From Orlajensenia stereocauli (GTDB lineage Bacteria; Actinomycetota; Actinomycetes; Actinomycetales; Microbacteriaceae), in NCBI RefSeq assembly GCF_039548895.1, contig NZ_JBCLVG010000001.1: DNA of 64,000 nucleotides, one strand, 5' to 3'. Below, in pieces: positions 8,966 to 16,662 of the stretch; position 1 is the first letter of the stretch; each line of letters starts with the position of its first letter. A program made the translations under genes and the position numbers. Below the pieces are notes generated by a model. The model had not been told where the DNA came from and ran no database searches. It worked only from the letters and a program-made list of their open reading frames with translations.

Positions 8966-10528
8966 CTAACGCGACTCGTCCACTCCGTCCGCCGCCAACA
9001 GGTTCTTCTCGACGTCGCCGCCGTAACCCTCGGACTGCGGGTCGCCGTGCAAGCCGCCCGAGACCGCGTACTCCTCCTCCGGAGAGAGGATGAGCCTGTG
9101 ACGGCCCCAGAAGGCGAAGCCGAGCAGGATGAGCACGTAGACGACCACGATCGCGATGATGGCGGGCTGGAACGTCGGATTGATGATGAAGCCGACGAAC
9201 ACGAGTGCCGCGATGACGCCGGCGATGATGGCACCCGGCAGGCCCCACGGGCTCACATAGGGCCGCTTGGCGTTCGGGTACCTCCTGCGGAGGATCACGA
9301 AGGAGATCATCTGCAGGAGATAGGCGAGCACGGCGCCCCAGACGGCGATGTTGAGGATGATCGCACCGGCGACCGCACCGATGCCCTCTGCATCGAGTCT
9401 GCTCAGGATGTCGAGCACGATGAGGGCGATGAACCCGATCACGGCGCCGACCACGAGAGCCACACCGGGCGTCTCGCGCTTGCCCGTCAGCGACAGGAAC
9501 TTCGGGTAGTAGCCCGCCCGCGACAGCGAGTACATGTTGCGTCCATAGGCGAACATGATGCCCTGCAGCGATGCCAGCAGTCCGATGAGCGCGAACAGTG
9601 CCAGCACCGCGGCCGCTCCGTCACCGACGATCGCGCGGAAGCCGTCGAGCAGGGGCTCGAGCGACACTCCCGTCGCCTCGGCGCCGATGACACCGGTGTT
9701 GAGGAAGAGCACGAGGAGACCGGTGACGATGAGGGTTCCGCGAGCCCAGAACCCTGCCTTCGGGATGTCTCGCACGGGGTTGTGCGACTCCTCGGCCGCC
9801 AGCGGGAGCTCCTCGATGCCGAGGAAGAACCACATGGCGAACGGAAGGGCGAACAGGATCGGGAGCACGCCGTGCGGCAGGAACTCGGTCTGACCGGCAT
9901 CCGGGGCGATGTTCCACAGCGAGTCCCAGCTGAAGGCACCCGAGAACAGGGCCATGGCCGAGAACACCAGGAGGATCGCGATCGAGATGATCGACACGAC
10001 GATGGCGAACTTGAATGAGATGGCCGCGCCGGCTGCGTTCAGCGCGATGAAGGCGACGTAGAGGATCACCCACCAGATCCACATGTTGGCCGAGAGGTCG
10101 AAGCCGAGAAGCTCGGTCGTGATGCCGTTGGCGTACTGCGCCGAGAAGAACACGATGACGGCCGTCGTGGCGACGTACTCGATGGTCTCGGCGAGTCCGG
10201 TGACCAGGCCACCCCACGGGCCCATCGCCGCGCGTGCGAACGAGTACGCACCTCCGGTGTGCGGCATCGCCGCCGCCATCTCGCCGATCGAGAAGATCAT
10301 TCCGTAGTACATGACCACGAGGATCACGAAGGCTATGAGCATGCCGCCGAAGCCGGCGAAGTCGATGCCGAAGTTCCAGCCCGAGAAGTCGCCCGAGATG
10401 ACGGCTGCGACGGCGAGGCCCCAGAGTCCCCAGATTCCGGCGGAGCGCTTGAGGCGTCTTTTCTCGAAGTACCCCTCGTCTGCCGAGGCGTACGTCACGC
10501 CGGAGACCCGCAAGGTGTCTTTGGCCAT
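8966..10528 (-). CDS. APC-family permease, ethanolamine permease-like
   Basis: 520 aa, 12 predicted membrane segments, APC superfamily. GIWGLWGLAVAAVISGDFSG near residue 30 and the long MPHTGGAYSFARAAMGPWGG segment are typical of the ethanolamine permease (Eat) group. YGRNMYSLSRAGYYPKF is the conserved cytoplasmic APC loop. The N-terminus (about 25 residues) and the charged C-terminal tail are cytoplasmic. It is divergent from a glutamine-synthetase-like gene whose operon looks like an amine-degradation pathway, which supports uptake of ethanolamine or a related amine. The substrate itself is inferred. Confidence 0.85.
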   Translation of the reverse strand: MAKDTLRVSGVTYASADEGYFEKRRLKRSAGIWGLWGLAVAAVISGDFSGWNFGIDFAGFGGMLIAFVILVVMYYGMIFSIGEMAAAMPHTGGAYSFARAAMGPWGGLVTGLAETIEYVATTAVIVFFSAQYANGITTELLGFDLSANMWIWWVILYVAFIALNAAGAAISFKFAIVVSIISIAILLVFSAMALFSGAFSWDSLWNIAPDAGQTEFLPHGVLPILFALPFAMWFFLGIEELPLAAEESHNPVRDIPKAGFWARGTLIVTGLLVLFLNTGVIGAEATGVSLEPLLDGFRAIVGDGAAAVLALFALIGLLASLQGIMFAYGRNMYSLSRAGYYPKFLSLTGKRETPGVALVVGAVIGFIALIVLDILSRLDAEGIGAVAGAIILNIAVWGAVLAYLLQMISFVILRRRYPNAKRPYVSPWGLPGAIIAGVIAALVFVGFIINPTFQPAIIAIVVVYVLILLGFAFWGRHRLILSPEEEYAVSGGLHGDPQSEGYGGDVEKNLLAADGVDESR

Positions 10529-10602
10529 CGATGGATCCTTCGCGTTCAGGTTGCATCGGCGCCTTCCGAGCGCGCGGCAACGGGGGTGGAGTGTTGGCCA
10601 TG

Positions 10603-10608
10603 ACTATA
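10603..10608 (-). promoter_or_regulatory. candidate -10 of the amine permease gene
   Basis: TATAGT on the minus strand, about 75 bp before the permease ATG at 10528. No clear -35 could be assigned, so this is tentative. Confidence 0.3.
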
Positions 10609-10712
10609 GGGCCGCCATTGGTGCGTTGTACATACCTTTGGATAAGTGGCTCGCGCGTTTCGACCGACGGATGCCGGGAAACCACCTCGCCGCTGGTCGC
10701 ACCCTGTGATGT

Positions 10713-10734
10713 AATGGTCGGAAAGCGCACCATT
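10713..10734. promoter_or_regulatory. inverted repeat, candidate operator of the amine locus
   Basis: AATGGT (10713-10718), 10 bp, ACCATT (10729-10734). It ends 23 bp before the ATG of the synthetase gene, in the divergent intergenic region. It could bind the FadR-type regulator encoded at the end of the cluster. Confidence 0.4.
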
Positions 10735-10757
10735 CGTTCGGCCGCAAGGAGAGTTCC

Positions 10758-12125
10758 ATGACACCGAGGTCCGGAAACCTGACGATCGAGGAGCTCACCG
10801 AAGAGGTGGCATCCGGAGCCGTCGACACCGTGATCGTGGCCTTCACCGACATGCAGGGCCGTCTCATCGGCAAGCGCGTCTCGGCGCGGCTCTTCCTCGA
10901 GGACGTCGCCGAGCACGGCGCGGAGTGCTGCAACTACCTGCTCGCCGTGGACGTGGAGATGAACACCGTCGCCGGCTACTCCATGTCGAGCTGGGAGCGC
11001 GGCTACGGCGACATGGCGATGATCCCCGACTTCGACACCCTGCGGCGAGCGCCGTGGCTGCCCGGTGCCGTGATGGTCACGGCCGACCTGCAGTGGCTCG
11101 ACGGCTCCCCGGTCGTCGCCTCGCCCCGCCAGATCCTGCAGGCGCAGCTGGAGCGCCTCGCCGAGCGCGGCCTCGTGCCCTTCGTCGGCACCGAGCTGGA
11201 GTTCATCGTCTTCGACGACAGCTTCCGCGAGGCCTGGAAGAAGGGCTATCGCGACCTTGCACCGGCCAGCGACTACAACATCGATTACGCGCTGCTCGCC
11301 TCGACGCGTATGGAGCCGCTGCTGCGCGACATCCGCAACTCGATGGACGGCGCCGGCATGTACTGCGAAGGCGTGAAGGGCGAGTGCAACCTCGGCCAGC
11401 AGGAGATCGCGTTCCGCTACGCGCACGCCCTCGTCACCTGCGACAACCACTCCATCTACAAGAACGGGGCGAAGGAGATCGCCGACGCCCACGGCAAGAG
11501 CCTGACGTTCATGGCGAAGTTCAACGAGCGGGAGGGCAACAGCTGCCACATCCACATCTCGCTGCGCGACGAGGAGGGCAGGGCCGTCTTCGCCGACGAG
11601 GATGCCGAACACGGCATGTCGACGATGTTCCGGCAGTTCCTCGCCGGCCAGCTCGCGGCGATGCGCGAGCTCACCCTGTTCTTCGCGCCCAACATCAACT
11701 CCTACAAGCGTTACGTCGACGGCAGCTTCGCCCCGACCGCCGTGGCGTGGGGACTCGACAACCGCACCTGCTCGCTGCGCGTCGTCGGGCACGGACTCGG
11801 CATGCGCGTCGAGAACCGAGTGCCCGGCGGCGACGTGAACCAGTACCTCGCGGTCGCCGCGCTCATCGCCGCCGGCCTGCACGGCATCGAGAACGAGCTG
11901 GAGCTCGAGGATGCCGCCGTCGGCAACGCCTACACGGGCGGGGCCGACAGGGTGCCGACCACTCTGCGCGAGGCCGCCGAGCTGTTCGAGGGCTCCGCGA
12001 TCGCACGGGCGGCCTTCGGCGACGAGGTGGTCGAGCACTACCTCAACAATGCCCGCGTCGAGCTGGCCGCCTACGACGCGGCCGTCACGGATTGGGAACG
12101 GGTCCGTGGCTTCGAGCGACTCTGA
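10758..12125 (+). CDS. glutamine synthetase family ligase, probable gamma-glutamyl-amine (GlnA4-like) synthetase
   Basis: 455 aa class I GS fold. The N-terminal beta-grasp region includes VIVAFTDMQGRLIGKRV; the catalytic region has TELEFIVFD, ECNLGQQEIAF, the ATP/metal segment NSCHIHISL, NINSYKRYV and RVENRVPGGDVNQYLA. The adenylylation loop of true GlnA (NLYDLPPEE type) is absent. Such paralogues gamma-glutamylate amines instead of ammonia; GlnA4 of Streptomyces coelicolor is a gamma-glutamylethanolamide synthetase. The divergent permease and downstream hydrolase and dehydrogenase support this role. It is first in a tightly spaced four-gene operon. Confidence 0.85.
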   Translation: MTPRSGNLTIEELTEEVASGAVDTVIVAFTDMQGRLIGKRVSARLFLEDVAEHGAECCNYLLAVDVEMNTVAGYSMSSWERGYGDMAMIPDFDTLRRAPWLPGAVMVTADLQWLDGSPVVASPRQILQAQLERLAERGLVPFVGTELEFIVFDDSFREAWKKGYRDLAPASDYNIDYALLASTRMEPLLRDIRNSMDGAGMYCEGVKGECNLGQQEIAFRYAHALVTCDNHSIYKNGAKEIADAHGKSLTFMAKFNEREGNSCHIHISLRDEEGRAVFADEDAEHGMSTMFRQFLAGQLAAMRELTLFFAPNINSYKRYVDGSFAPTAVAWGLDNRTCSLRVVGHGLGMRVENRVPGGDVNQYLAVAALIAAGLHGIENELELEDAAVGNAYTGGADRVPTTLREAAELFEGSAIARAAFGDEVVEHYLNNARVELAAYDAAVTDWERVRGFERL

Positions 12126-12129
12126 GAGC

Positions 12130-12921
12130 GTGGGCGACACCACCTCCGCCGACCCACCCGCCGCGACTCCGGTGATCGGCATCACCACGTACCTCGAGCA
12201 GGCGCAGACCGGCGTCTGGGACGTGCGAGCGGCCTTCCTCCCCAAGGTCTACATCGATGCTGTGACGGATGCCGGGGGCATCGCCGTGCTGCTCCCCCCT
12301 CAGCCCGTCTCGCCCTCGACGGCGCGCGCCGTGCTCGGCGGCCTCGACGGCCTGATCATCGCCGGCGGTGCCGACGTCGACCCCGCGCGCTACGGCCAGC
12401 AGCCGCACGATCGCACCGGCGTGCCGCGCATCGATCGCGACACGTGGGAGGACGCCCTCCTGCTCGCCGCGATCGAGACCGAGCTGCCGTTCCTCGGCAT
12501 CTGCCGCGGCGCCCAGATGCTCAACGCCAGCCTCGGCGGCACTCTCGTGCAGCACCTGCCCGACGTGATCGGCAGCGAGAAGTACCAGCCGGGTCCGGCG
12601 GAGTTCGGGTCCATCGAGGTGGCGACGGTCGCCGGGTCGAGAGTCGCGGCCCTCGTCGGCGAGCGGCATCCGGCCCACGTCTACCACCACCAGGCGATCG
12701 ACGTCGTGGCCGACGGCCTCGTCGTCACCGCGCGCAGCGAGGACGGCGTGATCGAGGCTGTCGAGCTGCCATCGGTTCCGTTCGGAGTCGCCGTGCAGTG
12801 GCACCCGGAGGAGAACAGCGAGGACCGTCGGCTGTTCGCCGGGCTGGTCGAGGCGGCTCGCGGGCGCGTCAGGAATTCCAGCGGCACCGGGCCGACCACC
12901 AGCATCCAGGAGCACGCATGA
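12130..12921 (+). CDS. class I glutamine amidotransferase-type gamma-glutamyl hydrolase (PuuD-like)
   Basis: 263 aa. Peptidase C26 fold with nucleophile Cys in LGICRGAQMLN and catalytic His/Glu in QWHPEE; GGLDGLIIAGGADVDP and TLVQHLPD are PuuD-family segments. It should remove the gamma-glutamyl group from an oxidised product and return glutamate. The GTG at 12130, 4 bp after the synthetase stop, is my choice. A GTG at 12106, overlapping that gene, is equally in frame and would add 8 residues; neither has a strong Shine-Dalgarno. The end overlaps the next ATG by 4 bp. Confidence 0.88.
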   Translation: MGDTTSADPPAATPVIGITTYLEQAQTGVWDVRAAFLPKVYIDAVTDAGGIAVLLPPQPVSPSTARAVLGGLDGLIIAGGADVDPARYGQQPHDRTGVPRIDRDTWEDALLLAAIETELPFLGICRGAQMLNASLGGTLVQHLPDVIGSEKYQPGPAEFGSIEVATVAGSRVAALVGERHPAHVYHHQAIDVVADGLVVTARSEDGVIEAVELPSVPFGVAVQWHPEENSEDRRLFAGLVEAARGRVRNSSGTGPTTSIQEHA

Positions 12922-14273
12922 ACTCCACGCTCATCAATCCCGCCGACGAGAGCGTCATCACGACCATCGAGCACTCGAGCGGCGAGGATGTCGATGCTGC
13001 CGTCGTTCGCGCGACGACAGCTCAACGCGAGTGGGCCTCGCGCGCGCCGGCCGACCGGGCGGAGGCGCTCCGCCGCTTCGCCGAGGCCGTCGACGGCGAT
13101 CTCGAGAGACTGGCGCAGCTCGAGGTGTGCAACTCCGGCCACCCGATCGGCCAGGCACGCTGGGAGGCAGGGCACGTGCGCGACGTGCTCGAGTACTACT
13201 CCGCCTCTCCCGAGCGCCTGTTCGGCCGGCAGATCCCGGTGGCCGGCGGCATCGACATGACGTTCAACGAACCCCTCGGCGTCGTCGGTGTCATCACGCC
13301 GTGGAACTTCCCGATGACCATCGCCGCCTGGGGCTTCGCGCCGGCCCTCGCCGCCGGCAATGCGGTGCTGTTGAAGCCTGCCGAGTGGACGCCGCTGACC
13401 AGCATCCGTCTGGCAGAGCTGGCCACGCAGTCTGGACTGCCCGACGGCCTGTTCCAGGTCCTTCCCGGCCGCGGATCGGTCGTCGGCCAGCGCTTCGTGT
13501 CGCATCCGGCCGTGCGCAAGGTGGTCTTCACGGGGTCCACCGTCGTGGGCAAGCAGATCATGGCCGGGTGCGCCGACCAGGTGAAGCGGGTCACCCTCGA
13601 GCTCGGGGGCAAGAGCGCGAACATCGTGTTCGCCGACGCGGACATCGAGAAGGCCGCGGCCACGGCACCATACGGGGTGTTCGAGAACGCAGGACAGGAC
13701 TGCTGTGCACGCAGCCGCATCCTGGTGCAGCGGAGTGTGTACGAGCGCTTCATGGAACTCCTCGAACCGGCCGTGCAGGGAGTCGTCGTGGGTGACCCGT
13801 TGCTGGAAGCCACCGAGATGGGGCCGCTTGTCTCGAGGCCGCACTTCGATGCCGTGAGCGCGTATGTTCCGGATGACCGCGACGTGGCCTTCCGCGGATC
13901 GGCTCCTGACGGACCCGGCTTCTGGTTCGCGCCGACAGTGCTCACGCCGCCGCGAGACGACCGCCGTGTGCGCGAGGAGATCTTCGGGCCCGTCGTGACG
14001 GTGCTGCCGTTCGACGACGAGGCCGACGCCCTCACCCTCGCGAACGACACCGAGTACGGGCTGTCGGGGTCGATCTGGACCCGAGACGTGGGCCGCGCCC
14101 TGCGGGTGTCGCGCGGAGTCGAGTCGGGCAACCTCTCCGTGAACTCGCACTCCTCGGTGCGCTACACGACCCCGTTCGGCGGCTTCAAGCAGTCGGGCCT
14201 CGGGCGGGAGCTCGGACCTGACGCCCCGCTCGCCTTCACCGAGACCAAGAACGTCTTCATCGCCGTCGACTAA
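12918..14273 (+). CDS. NAD(P)-dependent aldehyde dehydrogenase (PuuC/AldH-like)
   Basis: 451 aa, complete ALDH. It shows TPWNFPMTIAAWGFAPALAA with the structural Asn, the coenzyme motif FTGSTVVGKQ, the general-base Glu in LELGGKSANIV and a catalytic Cys in GQDCCARSR, followed by EIFGPVVTVLPF. Translationally coupled (ATGA) to the hydrolase gene. In a glutamylation pathway it would oxidise the gamma-glutamyl-protected aldehyde to the acid. At 451 aa it is a little shorter than the usual 480-500, mainly at the N-terminus. Confidence 0.9.
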   Translation: MNSTLINPADESVITTIEHSSGEDVDAAVVRATTAQREWASRAPADRAEALRRFAEAVDGDLERLAQLEVCNSGHPIGQARWEAGHVRDVLEYYSASPERLFGRQIPVAGGIDMTFNEPLGVVGVITPWNFPMTIAAWGFAPALAAGNAVLLKPAEWTPLTSIRLAELATQSGLPDGLFQVLPGRGSVVGQRFVSHPAVRKVVFTGSTVVGKQIMAGCADQVKRVTLELGGKSANIVFADADIEKAAATAPYGVFENAGQDCCARSRILVQRSVYERFMELLEPAVQGVVVGDPLLEATEMGPLVSRPHFDAVSAYVPDDRDVAFRGSAPDGPGFWFAPTVLTPPRDDRRVREEIFGPVVTVLPFDDEADALTLANDTEYGLSGSIWTRDVGRALRVSRGVESGNLSVNSHSSVRYTTPFGGFKQSGLGRELGPDAPLAFTETKNVFIAVD

Positions 14274-14282
14274 GGAGCACAC

Positions 14283-15074
14283 ATGGCAGACATCACCCGC
14301 ATCGACCTCACCCAGCGCCTCGCCGGCAAGGTCGCCGTCGTCACGGGAGGGGCCAGCGGCATCGGCCTCGCCACGGTTCGGCGCTTCGCCGCTGAAGGCG
14401 CCCGCGTCGTGATCGGCGACCTTCCGGGCTCGCCGGGCGCCGAGATGGCGGCATCCGTCGACGGACTCTTCGTCCCGACGGATGTGACCGACGAGGCGCA
14501 GGTCGACAACTTGTTCGACACGGCGGCGTCGACCTACGGCTCGGTCGACATCGCGTTCAACAACGCCGGCATCTCGCCGCCCGACGACGACTCGATCGAG
14601 ACCACCGAGCTGCCCGCCTGGCAGAAGGTGCAGGATGTGAACCTGAAGAGCGTCTACCTGTGCTCGCGGGCGGCCCTGCGCCACATGGTGAAGCAGCAGC
14701 GCGGATCGATCATCAACACGGCCTCCTTCGTCGCGGTGCTGGGCTCGGCCACCTCTCAGATCTCGTACACGGCCTCGAAGGGCGGCGTGCTCGCCATGAG
14801 CCGCGAGCTCGGCGTGCAGTTCGCGCGCCAGGGCATCAGGGTGAACGCGCTCTGCCCCGGCCCCGTGAACACGCCGCTGCTGCAGGAACTGTTCGCGAAG
14901 GACCCCGAGCGCGCCCAGCGTCGGCTCGTGCACATCCCGGTCGGGCGCTTCGCGGAGCCAGAGGAGCTCGCCGCGGCCGTCGCCTTCCTCGCCAGCGACG
15001 ACTCGTCGTTCATCACCGGCTCGACCTTCCTCGTCGACGGCGGCATCAGCTCGGCCTACGTCACGCCGCTCTGA
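14283..15074 (+). CDS. SDR-family oxidoreductase
   Basis: 263 aa classical short-chain dehydrogenase. Cofactor motif TGGASGIG near residue 20, NNAG near 95, catalytic Ser in NTASFVAVLG and YTASK with the Tyr/Lys pair. Asp in VVIGD after strand 2 favours NAD over NADP. It is 9 bp downstream of the aldehyde dehydrogenase gene, with a GGAG-type site, so it is in the same operon. It may oxidise the alcohol group of the glutamylated amine before the dehydrogenase acts; this step is inference from position. Confidence 0.88.
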   Translation: MADITRIDLTQRLAGKVAVVTGGASGIGLATVRRFAAEGARVVIGDLPGSPGAEMAASVDGLFVPTDVTDEAQVDNLFDTAASTYGSVDIAFNNAGISPPDDDSIETTELPAWQKVQDVNLKSVYLCSRAALRHMVKQQRGSIINTASFVAVLGSATSQISYTASKGGVLAMSRELGVQFARQGIRVNALCPGPVNTPLLQELFAKDPERAQRRLVHIPVGRFAEPEELAAAVAFLASDDSSFITGSTFLVDGGISSAYVTPL

Positions 15075-15083
15075 GGGGCGATC

Positions 15084-15089
15084 TAGGCT
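15084..15089 (+). promoter_or_regulatory. leaderless -10 box of the FadR-type regulator gene
   Basis: TAGGCT with a 6-nt gap to the ATG at 15096, so the regulator can be transcribed independently of the catabolic operon upstream. Confidence 0.55.
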
Positions 15090-15095
15090 GGAACG

Positions 15096-15872
15096 ATGAC
15101 CGACACGGGGGGAACGGATGCGGCCGGCGATCTGAGCGCCGAGCTTCTGCTGCGCCCCGGCAAGGTCGTCAACGCCTTCGAGGAGACAGTGCAGCGACTG
15201 CTGCAGACGATCAGGCTCGGGCTCATCGGACCGGGCGGCCGGCTGCCGGCCGAACGCGAACTCGCCACCATGCTCTCGGTGAGCCGCGACACCCTGCGCG
15301 ATGCTATCGGGGCCCTCGCCGATGCCGGCTACGTGGTGTCTCGGCGCGGTCGCTACGGGGGCACCTTCGTCGTCGACGAACTGCCGACAGGAACCCCGGT
15401 GATGCGGGCGGGCTCGGTCGGCGGTGCAGCCGCCCTCGTCGAGCGACCGGCCGTGACACCGGCGGAGATCGAGGACACCCTCGTGCTGCGCAGCATCCTC
15501 GAGGTCGGCGCTGCACGGCAGGCCGCGACGGGCGAGCTGACCGGGATCGAGCGCGAGCGGCTGTGGCAGGCGCTCGAGGACTGCAGTGCGGGCTCCGCCG
15601 ATGACTACCGCCGGCTCGACTCGCGCCTGCACCTGCTGATCGCCGAGCTCGTCGGCTCCCCCAGCCTCGTGCCGCTCATCGCCGACGTCCGCATGCGCAC
15701 CAACGAGCTTCTCGACCGCATCCCCCTCATCGCCGCCAACATCGCGCACTCCAACCAGCAGCACGAGGACATCGTGAAGGCGATTCTGCGCGGGCATCCG
15801 GATGCCGCAGGACAGGCCATGGAAGAGCACATCGCCGGGTCCGAGGCGCTGCTGCGGGGGTTCCTGGGCTGA
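15096..15872 (+). CDS. FadR/GntR-family transcriptional regulator
   Basis: 258 aa. Winged HTH in residues about 20-85 (GGRLPAERELATMLSVSRDT, then YVVSRRGRYGGTFV). An FCD effector domain follows with the metal-ligand pattern Asp (RLDSRLH), His (RLHLLIAEL), His (QHEDIVKAI) and His (MEEHI). It lies directly after the amine-catabolism genes and is the obvious candidate to control them and the divergent permease. Its own leaderless promoter and the 21-bp gap separate it from the operon. Confidence 0.9.
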   Translation: MTDTGGTDAAGDLSAELLLRPGKVVNAFEETVQRLLQTIRLGLIGPGGRLPAERELATMLSVSRDTLRDAIGALADAGYVVSRRGRYGGTFVVDELPTGTPVMRAGSVGGAAALVERPAVTPAEIEDTLVLRSILEVGAARQAATGELTGIERERLWQALEDCSAGSADDYRRLDSRLHLLIAELVGSPSLVPLIADVRMRTNELLDRIPLIAANIAHSNQQHEDIVKAILRGHPDAAGQAMEEHIAGSEALLRGFLG

Positions 15873-15922
15873 GCGGGCCGTCGAGGCGTCGTGTCACGGC
15901 ATCCACTGTTCATCGGCACCCG

Positions 15923-15942
15923 GTGTAAATAATTCTTGACAT
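15923..15942 (+). promoter_or_regulatory. operator copy 1 overlapping the -35 of the XRE operon
   Basis: A 20-bp sequence GTGTAAATAATTCTTGACAT that matches the downstream operator at 16 of 20 positions. It contains TTGACA (15936-15941), which pairs with TAGCTT (15959-15964) at 17-bp spacing as a plausible promoter. Confidence 0.6.
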
Positions 15943-15968
15943 GCCCGCACCCGAGGCCTAGCTTCTCC

Positions 15969-15988
15969 ATGTAAAGCATTCTTTACAT
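15969..15988 (+). promoter_or_regulatory. operator copy 2, palindrome at the transcription start
   Basis: ATGTAAAGCATTCTTTACAT is a near-perfect inverted repeat, TGTAAAG-CATT-CTTTACA. Its centre is 46 bp from that of copy 1 and it covers the predicted transcription start. The small XRE regulator encoded in this operon is the likely ligand. Confidence 0.65.
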
Positions 15989-16009
15989 TACCCGAGCATC
16001 GGAGCAGCC

Positions 16010-16441
16010 ATGTCCTATGAGCAGAAGGGCGTCTGGGTCTACCTCCTGGTTTCCACCGGGGCGTACCTCGTCTACGTCTGGATCATCCTCGGCCAGGCCG
16101 ATGGCGCGCCGCTGGTCGACGTCGACTACGTCGTGCCGTTCCTGATCTCGCTCGGCATCTCGATCGTCGCAGCCATCGTCGGACGCATCGTCGTCGAGAT
16201 CCTGAGCCCGAGCGACGACTACTCGACCGATGATCGCGACCGCCAGATCAACCGGTTCGGCGAGGCCCGCGCCTCGTGGTTCGTGATCGGCGGCTCCCTC
16301 GTCGCTCTGCTGCTGGCGGTCCTCGAGCAGCCATATTTCTGGATCGCGAACGCCATCTACCTCGGCTTCGTGCTGTCGGCGGTGGTCGGATCCGTCATCA
16401 AGCTCGTCGCCTACCGACGCGGAATCGACCCGACATGGTGA
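16010..16441 (+). CDS. four-helix membrane protein of unknown function, XRE-linked
   Basis: 143 aa with four predicted membrane segments: about residues 10-30, 45-65, 85-105 and 115-135. A short acidic loop, SPSDDYSTDDRDRQINRFGE, separates the two pairs. I do not recognise an enzyme motif. Its stop overlaps the start of an XRE-type regulator gene by 7 bp; a small membrane protein followed by a small HTH protein is a recurring pair in Gram-positive bacteria. GGAGC lies before the ATG. It may transport or sense something linked to the regulator. Confidence 0.75.
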   Translation: MSYEQKGVWVYLLVSTGAYLVYVWIILGQADGAPLVDVDYVVPFLISLGISIVAAIVGRIVVEILSPSDDYSTDDRDRQINRFGEARASWFVIGGSLVALLLAVLEQPYFWIANAIYLGFVLSAVVGSVIKLVAYRRGIDPTW

Positions 16442-16662
16442 AGCCGACGCGGGTCTCGAACCGCATCCGCACCCTGCGAGCCCAGGCTGGCGATATGACC
16501 CAGGCGCAGCTCGCCGAACGCATCGGAGTGACGCGCCAGACCGTGATCGCCATCGAGCAGGGGCGCTACTCCCCCACGCTCGAGCTGGCGTTCCAGATCG
16601 CCGGGGCCCTCGGCGTTCGCCTCGACGACGTGTTCAGCTACCCGACCGGAGATGCATCATGA
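16435..16662 (+). CDS. small XRE-family transcriptional regulator
   Basis: 75 aa, essentially one Cro/CI-type HTH: SNRIRTLRAQAGDMTQAQLA, then the recognition region GVTRQTVIAIEQGRYSPTLE, ending LDDVFSYP. It is encoded between a membrane protein and an oxidoreductase with overlapping stops and starts on both sides. It most likely autoregulates the operon through the two related 20-bp sites upstream of the first gene. Confidence 0.88.
   Translation: MVKPTRVSNRIRTLRAQAGDMTQAQLAERIGVTRQTVIAIEQGRYSPTLELAFQIAGALGVRLDDVFSYPTGDAS

Noticed and set aside
12681..15830. 1049-codon open frame on the minus strand opposite the amine-catabolism operon
   Set aside because: The plus strand encodes four clear protein families with overlapping starts and stops; the minus product is Arg/Gly/His-rich antisense noise.
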